Of a DNA stretch of 50,000 nt, positions 45,410 through 50,000 are shown in pieces. The DNA is taken from positions 1-50,000 of the forward strand of contig JAVKOQ010000025.1 in NCBI GenBank assembly GCA_031835245.1, given 5' to 3'. Numbering within the stretch: position 1 is the first letter of the stretch; each line of letters starts with the position of its first letter. Source of the DNA: Balamuthia mandrillaris (Eukaryota; Discosea; Longamoebia; Balamuthiidae). A program made the translations under genes and the position numbers. The notes beneath the pieces were generated by a model that was not told the origin of the DNA, did no database searches, and saw only the letters and a program-made list of their open reading frames with translations.

Positions 45410-46215
45410 CTTTTCCCACAACCAAGAACAGACAGACGAACAAATGAAGAAACAACACACTCACAAACACACTTGTTTTCTTCCTCTCATTAAATATGTT
45501 TGGCTCCCATCTTTCTCTTGGGTCCTGTCTTGGTTCTATGCTCAGGTTCTAACAAACTGCTCTACCTCATAGGTACATACATACAAATAGCACCTCTTAT
45601 TTGTTATAATGACTCGGTGAACAGAGCACTTTGAGAAATACATAAGTTACAAAAAATCACCACAAAGTTATTCTCAGTAGTGTATTTTCCTTGGGTTGCT
45701 GGGTGAGGCTTATTCTAGGCTTGTGAAATTTTTATAATCCACAAAGTACAGATCCTTAGAGACTTTGACTTTTGAACATACATCCTTTCCCTTTTTGGAA
45801 AGTAATGACTAAATAATAAACCACCTGGCCATGGGGTGAGCCCCTGTTCATCCTTTTTGAGCTTATATCATCAGCTCCTAGTCCACATCAGTTTCTTGAG
45901 ATTTCCTACAGGTTTCTCTCTTGAACTAAGGAAAGTTCCATCTTTCTAATAACTTCTTCTGATTGACAGTGGGTTTTTTCTGGTTAATTTTGTCTTTTTC
46001 CTTCTTTATTTTCTTGTTGTTCTTTTCTTTTTTTTTTTACTTAAAACAAGCAACTTACTTATACTCACATTGTTGTGACATTTTTCTTTCATTAAAGCCT
46101 TTTCTTGGTCTCATTCAGTTTCTTGCAATTTTGTATTTTATTGGTTTACATTACTAATATTGGGAAATTAGGTTACAAGAATATGTTTTAATAAATTTAA
46201 TTAATTACTTAACAA

Positions 46216-46262
46216 TGACTAGTACCAAGATAAGTGCTAGTCATGACTAAGTACTTCTTAGT
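46216..46262. repeat. Two adjacent small hairpins
   Basis: TGACTAG...CTAGTCA (46216-46243) is followed directly by ACTAAG...CTTAGT (46246-46262). Both are perfect stems of 6-7 bp in AT-rich DNA. Confidence 0.5.
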
Positions 46263-46973
46263 GATAATCTCAAGAGTAAAAGGAGTGTAAATAAGTGTGA
46301 ATACTGCTTATTTAATCACAAGCAGTTTGTTTTTATATTATTTATTAACTCATTCTTAGTGCACTATTAAAGTGGAAAATATTTAAGTCTGTGTGCTGTT
46401 TGTATACTCTTACTCAAACCCTAATTAGCTCCTTCTTAACAATCAAATACTCTTGATAGCACACCTAGAGTAGTGTGTTGGTAAAATCACCAACACTTAC
46501 CTCAAGACTCCTCATGTTGGATCCATACCAGACCCTCAGCTCTCCTTTCTTTTGTGTCCTCTATTCTTCCCTTTTCTCTTTTCCCCTTTCTCTGGGTGTA
46601 CTTTGAAGAAACATCAGAGATTCACTCTTGTTGTCCTTCCTCTATTCTCTTGAATACACTTCTTGTCTTGTGATTGACTCTTTTATTCTTGAGGTTGGCA
46701 ACTAACAAGTGTATTCCTTCTCTTTTTGTTGTTTTATCTCTGTGAAAGTTTTGTAAAAGCAATTAAGCACAAGTTACTATAGTTATTGTATCAACTTAAA
46801 GTAGTAGTTAGTTTTAATATTAATTATCTTAGAGGAGGTATTGAGCATGATAACTTCCATAATTAAACATTATATAACACAAAAGAAAAAATGATTCACT
46901 TCATTCAATCAAAAAAATGTCAACTTTGAAAAAACTAGTTTGAAAGTACTAGGTAATAACTTTTTAAAAAAAC

Positions 46974-47111
46974 TGTGATAAGGCCGGTAGGGAAACAACC
47001 TAATGGACACCAACTCAATGGGCATAGGGAAAAGACTTTTAATGAAATAAAAGAAAGAGATATATATACAAGGAGAGATAGGGATAGGTATTATAGGAGA
47101 GTGGTATAACA
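46974..47111 (-). repeat. LTR copy 1 (3' LTR), 138 bp
   Basis: On the minus strand it starts TGTTATACC and ends TTATCACA, with imperfect terminal inverted repeats. It is about 93% identical by eye to copy 2; the base differences are all transitions. Confidence 0.85.
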
Positions 47112-47131
47112 CTTTCCCCTCCCAGGCCAAA

Positions 47132-47460
47132 GTCAACTGTCTGTTTGTTTAGCTCTCTGTAGTTGATACAAAAACGTGGTTTTCTGTCCTTCTTGATGAT
47201 GATGATTATGGAGTGTGCTCATTTGCTTACAGATTTGTGAATGATGCTCATGAGTAGCATATTATCTGTAGCAGCATCAATGGTCTCCTGAACCTTGGTG
47301 CTGACCTTGTAAGGCTTCCCACAGATGGGAGTATAATCTGTTAGGACTATCTTGTGAAAAGGAAGTTTGACACTTCCTGGCTCAGGAAGCTTGTAGCAGA
47401 AGATGTCCTTGAATTCCAGGGCCAGATTTAGAAGCCTTGCTTTCTTCCTGATATTCAGGT
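47132..47460 (-). pseudogene. Ty3/gypsy reverse transcriptase N-terminal fragment
   Basis: In one frame it reads ALEFKDIFCYKLPEPGSVKL, FHKIVLTDYTPICGKPYKV, then a stop near 47218, then IIIKKDRKPRFCINYRELN. These are the pre-RT domain and RT motifs 1-2 of gypsy-type pol (consensus KKDGxxRxCVDYRxLN). It is cut off right after LNKQTV. Confidence 0.85.
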
Positions 47461-47859
47461 TGTTGGAAAACTAATAATTCACATCATTATGACTTCCTGT
47501 CATCATTTTCCCTGGATACCCCAAATTCTCTTACCCCTTTTTATTTTCCCTTTTTCCTCACAACATGCTCAAAGCACACACTTTGGTCTACACCTCTTTT
47601 CTTGTGAATAAACCCAGAGTTGCTTACATGCTGTCCCTTTCTTGATCTGCAGGGTTTATCCCCCATCAACAAGGTCCATGTCGTTGATAAGCTCTCTCAA
47701 GCCTGTCATTACCTCTTCCTCAATGAGAAGCTCCACCTGGTAGATAATATTCATGATGTCTTAGGTCTCCTTTGTGATTGAGGTGCACACTCAGTCATTA
47801 TCAGAGTTGCAAGATGAGCCTTCCACAGGTTTGCTCTCAGCAAGAAGTAACCAGAGTCG

Positions 47860-47975
47860 TTATATTTCCAAAATGTCCCAGCCAATGAGAAAATCATGAG
47901 GCATCAGATCATTCTCTGCCAAGATAGCAATGGTCGCCTTGACATGCTCATAAGTAGGTATTCAAAAACAAAGAG
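47860..47975 (-). pseudogene. Retropepsin-like fragment
   Basis: AILAENDLMPHDFLIGWDIL resembles the C-terminal IGxDxL part of gypsy-type aspartic proteases. A stop codon follows, and further in-frame stops interrupt the stretch to the RT. The active-site DTG was not found. Confidence 0.55.
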
Positions 47976-48024
47976 TGATATAACCAGTGCTGTAAATTGA
48001 CCACTCAAGTGCTCATCTCAAATC

Positions 48025-48065
48025 CACATCAGCTTTTCATGAGCACCCATGAATAAGCTGATGTG
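48025..48065. repeat. Hairpin with a 17-bp near-perfect stem inside the retroelement
   Basis: CACATCAGCTTTTCATG pairs with CATGAATAAGCTGATGTG, with one bulged base and loop AGCACC. Weaker complementarity continues outward to about 47992-48110, so it may be a small foldback element or a local inverted duplication. It separates the gag-like and protease-like parts. Confidence 0.55.
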
Positions 48066-48085
48066 TCACCTTATCATGTGAGCGC

Positions 48086-48298
48086 TTATGAATTGAGGGC
48101 ACAGATAAAGGTCAACAGGTTGGAAATCTTCGGATCATCTGAGTCAAACTTGAGGAGGTCTTGGGGAAAGGATTGGTTCTTCACAAAAGGGGCTGAAGAA
48201 GTAGATAAAGAAGCAGTGCTGCAAGGCAGTTGGCATGGAGCAAAGGCAGAGGCCAATGCTAACAAGGAAGCTGAGAAAGAGGCGGACTTGGGCTTCAT
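48086..48298 (-). pseudogene. Gag-like fragment
   Basis: A 70-codon frame (FPQDLLKFDSDDPKISNL near its end) between the N-terminal gag ORF and the protease-like fragment. It may be the start of a capsid region interrupted by the hairpin insertion. No zinc knuckle was found. Tentative. Confidence 0.35.
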
Positions 48299-48763
48299 GG
48301 GTGTAGAAAAGATTGAGTCATCCTCTGCACAATCTTTTTAGAAAAGAGTCTGTTGCAATGGCAGATTAGATGTCACAGAGAGGTGAACAACAACACCCCA
48401 GTACCTGAGCCTGGCAAGAAACAGCAAAAACTCTCTGAAGCAACCAAAAAGCCCAATGCTCAGATCTGTCAAATCCATGCTCATGTGGAATCTCCATTTG
48501 GCCTATGGAAAGGCAAGTGAAAGGCTCTATCTCAGCCATGGAGAGAACTCCAAAGTAGCAAGGTTATGTGTTGAAGCTTGCTACTGGGATACACAACTTT
48601 GAGATGAGATAGTTGCCTTCCTTTTTTTGAATAAAGTTGTTCTTATTTTATTCTTCTTTGTATTGAACATTTCTCATATTCCAACTCACACAATTTTTGG
48701 TGTGATTAGGACCATGGTCCCAGTCACATAAATTTTACAGGCAAAATTTGGTCCCAGGGCTCA

Positions 48764-49051
48764 TCAGAAAGCTTGTCTACAAAGGTTTTCAACTTTGCAT
48801 GAATATAGTTGATCAAACAAAGAAAAAGCGTTGCTAGCTTGCTTAACCAAGAGCCTGTCATGGTTTGCTTGGCTTGCATGAAGCTCGGAGAGAGCATGGT
48901 CAATGGCGTCTAGTCTGTCTATGGGAAGGGTTATAAAAGTAGGAGTAGGGAAAGGAGTGCTGAAAGCTGGAGGGATAGCACCACTGGAAAGTGGACTGCT
49001 CTGTGTATCAAAAGAAGGAGTTGTACCAAACTGCAGCAAAGTTCCTGACAT
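48764..49051 (-). pseudogene. Probable gag N-terminus of the LTR element
   Basis: A 95-codon ORF beginning with ATG 93 bp inside the 5' LTR, the expected gag position. It is Ser/Pro/Thr-rich and then helical (DRLDAIDHALSELHASQAN). No conserved domain was recognised, so identity rests on position. Confidence 0.45.
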
Positions 49052-49143
49052 TTTACATCACCAAACACTGCTATGGAAGCACTCCAAGTTTCCTCCAAAA
49101 ACCCCAAGTATCCAAATATACATTAATCACTCAAAAACTGAAC

Positions 49144-49284
49144 TGTGATAAGGCCGGTAGGGGAACAACCTAACGGACACCAACTCGATGGGCATAGGGA
49201 AAAAGACCTTTAATAAAATGAAAGAAAGAGATATATATATACAAGGAGAGATAGGGATAAATATTATGGGAGAGTGGTATAACA
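49144..49284 (-). repeat. LTR copy 2 (5' LTR), 141 bp
   Basis: Same ends as copy 1, plus an extra TA in the TATATATA run and one extra A. It is flanked by GAAC on both sides (49140-49143 and 49285-49288), which could be chance because the inner side should be element sequence. Confidence 0.85.
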
Positions 49285-49321
49285 GAACTTATCAAAAAAA
49301 AAGTAAACTGATGTCACCAAG

Positions 49322-49459
49322 TGCAATAAGGCCAGTAAAGAAACAACTTAAGGAACACCAACTCAGTGGGCATAGGAAAAAGACCTTTAATAGAATGAAA
49401 GAAAGAAATATATATACAAAGAGAAATAAAAATAGGTATTATGGGGGAGTGGTATAACA
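49322..49459 (-). repeat. LTR copy 3 (solo), 138 bp, G-to-A rich
   Basis: Same orientation, 37 bp beyond copy 2. It differs from copies 1 and 2 mainly by G-to-A changes on the plus strand (about 11 by eye, against one C-to-T and two others). No target-site duplication seen. Confidence 0.85.
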
Positions 49460-50000
49460 AAACAAAGATATAAAGTAATAAAAGAAATATATGTATATAC
49501 AAACAAAAGACTAAAGAAAAAATAACAAGTTCCCAATAACAAAAAGGTAATAAACAAAAGGAAATATTTAAAAATGAGAAGCAAACCAGGGAGTACCAGT
49601 GCTGATAAAAAAAAGGTCAAGGGAATAGATATGACCCCTCAAGCGTAAAAATTTACAAAAAACAAAGAAAAAACAGATTGTAAAACAAAGGCTTAATCTC
49701 AGAAAATCGTGGAAACAAGGCCATTTGATCATTGCTTGTTAGAAGGAGGAAGACTGCAAGTTTGACTCCAAGAAGCTACACTTTGTGATTGACTAAAATT
49801 TCAACAAGGCTGGACTTGGCCTCACTTGGTAAGCTCAAGCAAAATCCACTACTAAGAATAACTATGTGGCAATTTCTGGCAACCTTTGTGTCTTGCAAAG
49901 TGTTGTGTCTGCTGAGTCATTGTTACAAGTAAGAAGTGTCATTTGTATGCATATACTTGTGAGGTTGAGCAGTTTTAACTCACTAGAAAGTTAATAAACT
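49460..50000. other. AT-rich tail of the window
   Basis: No gene. GACCCCTCA occurs at 49633-49641. The last 250 bp are less AT-biased and could be another degraded element, but no domain is readable. Confidence 0.5.

Larger units (their letters stand above)
44601..46973. other. AT-rich gene-free region with mob-element-like debris
   Basis: About 2.4 kb with low GC, no ORF with recognisable domains and no exon-like islands. It holds dispersed inverted and direct repeats listed separately. The 102-codon frame at 45264-45572 has no recognisable domain. Confidence 0.6.
46974..49284 (-). mobile_element. Decayed, internally deleted Ty3/gypsy-type LTR retrotransposon
   Basis: Read on the minus strand: 5' LTR 49144-49284, gag-like ORF (ATG 49051), a protease-like fragment near 47.9 kb, the first part of reverse transcriptase (47132-47460), a polypurine tract GGGAGGGGAAAG at 47112-47123, and the 3' LTR 46974-47111. 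The RT stops at its YRELNKQTV motif and about 8 nt later the polypurine tract begins, so the rest of RT, RNase H and integrase are deleted. Many stop codons interrupt the frames. Outer flanks GAAC (49285-49288) and AAAC (46970-46973) agree at three of four bases, a possible decayed target-site duplication. No TGG-type tRNA primer site follows the 5' LTR. Confidence 0.8.

Noticed and set aside
45264..45572. 102-codon ORF as a gene
   Set aside because: No domain, odd composition, and it lies in repeat-rich AT-biased DNA with no exon-like neighbours.
49188..49457. ORFs spanning the LTR copies
   Set aside because: They translate LTR sequence in an arbitrary frame; the two similar peptides simply reflect the repeated LTR.

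Overview
This window is nuclear DNA from a gene-dense, intron-rich unicellular eukaryote. Seventeen protein-coding genes lie in the first 44 kb. I joined exons by hand; all introns but one have GT...AG ends, and reading phases close across every multi-exon gene. Most introns are 50-350 nt, intergenic gaps are often 100-400 bp, and the standard genetic code is used. The gene set (RBM39, LMBRD1, ADPGK, GTF3C5, TACC, INCENP, NDUFS4, SDHAF3, a Ras GEF, an MST-type kinase) is closest in my reading to animal and amoebozoan proteins. An amoebozoan (Acanthamoeba/Balamuthia-like) is my best guess, but it is an inference and not proven here. No tRNA, rRNA, CRISPR or bacterial-type operon was seen.

Layout, left to right. 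1-2357 (-) RBM39-like splicing factor, its stop codon being the first three bases of the window; 2721-5286 (+) LMBRD1-like lysosomal cobalamin transporter; 5538-7673 (-) ADP-dependent glucokinase; 7856-10166 (+) TFIIIC subunit GTF3C5; 10377-10876 (+) elongin C; 11154-13738 (-) TACC-domain protein carrying a frameshifting 10-bp duplication; 13996-16881 (+) intronless PPR protein; 17027-21358 (-) INCENP; 22033-24078 (+) kinase-like protein lacking the catalytic Asp; 24214-25211 (-) NDUFS4; 25617-28187 (+) membrane-anchored sphingomyelinase/endopolyphosphatase-like phosphoesterase; 28343-29350 (-) alpha/beta hydrolase; 29552-29967 (-) SDHAF3; 30442-32315 (+) C2 protein with RGG and GGFD repeats; 32390-35464 (-) peroxisomal acyl-CoA oxidase; 35848-36614 (+) MaoC-type hydratase with a mitochondrial-like leader; 36854-39452 (-) Ras GEF; 39968-44029 (-) an MST/STE20 kinase fused to two starch-binding CBM20 domains.

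The most interesting object is the 14-exon kinase-CBM20 gene. Kinase, long disordered linker and two glycan-binding domains are joined in one phase-consistent reading frame, which suggests a Hippo-type kinase tethered to glycogen or another alpha-glucan. Two recurring promoter words stand out: GAC(C/T)CCTCA, often followed by TAA, and the palindrome TGTCGACA. Both concentrate in short intergenic regions. Promoters of the two mitotic genes (TACC, INCENP) also carry E2F-like GGCGGGAAA sites. Microsatellites inside introns always have their pyrimidine-rich strand on the coding side.

From about 44.6 kb to the end the DNA becomes AT-rich and gene-free. It holds a decayed Ty3/gypsy-type LTR element (46974-49284, minus strand) with short 138-141 bp LTRs and a pol gene deleted from reverse transcriptase to the polypurine tract, a third LTR copy showing strongly strand-biased G-to-A change, and several inverted repeats that look like debris of other mobile elements.
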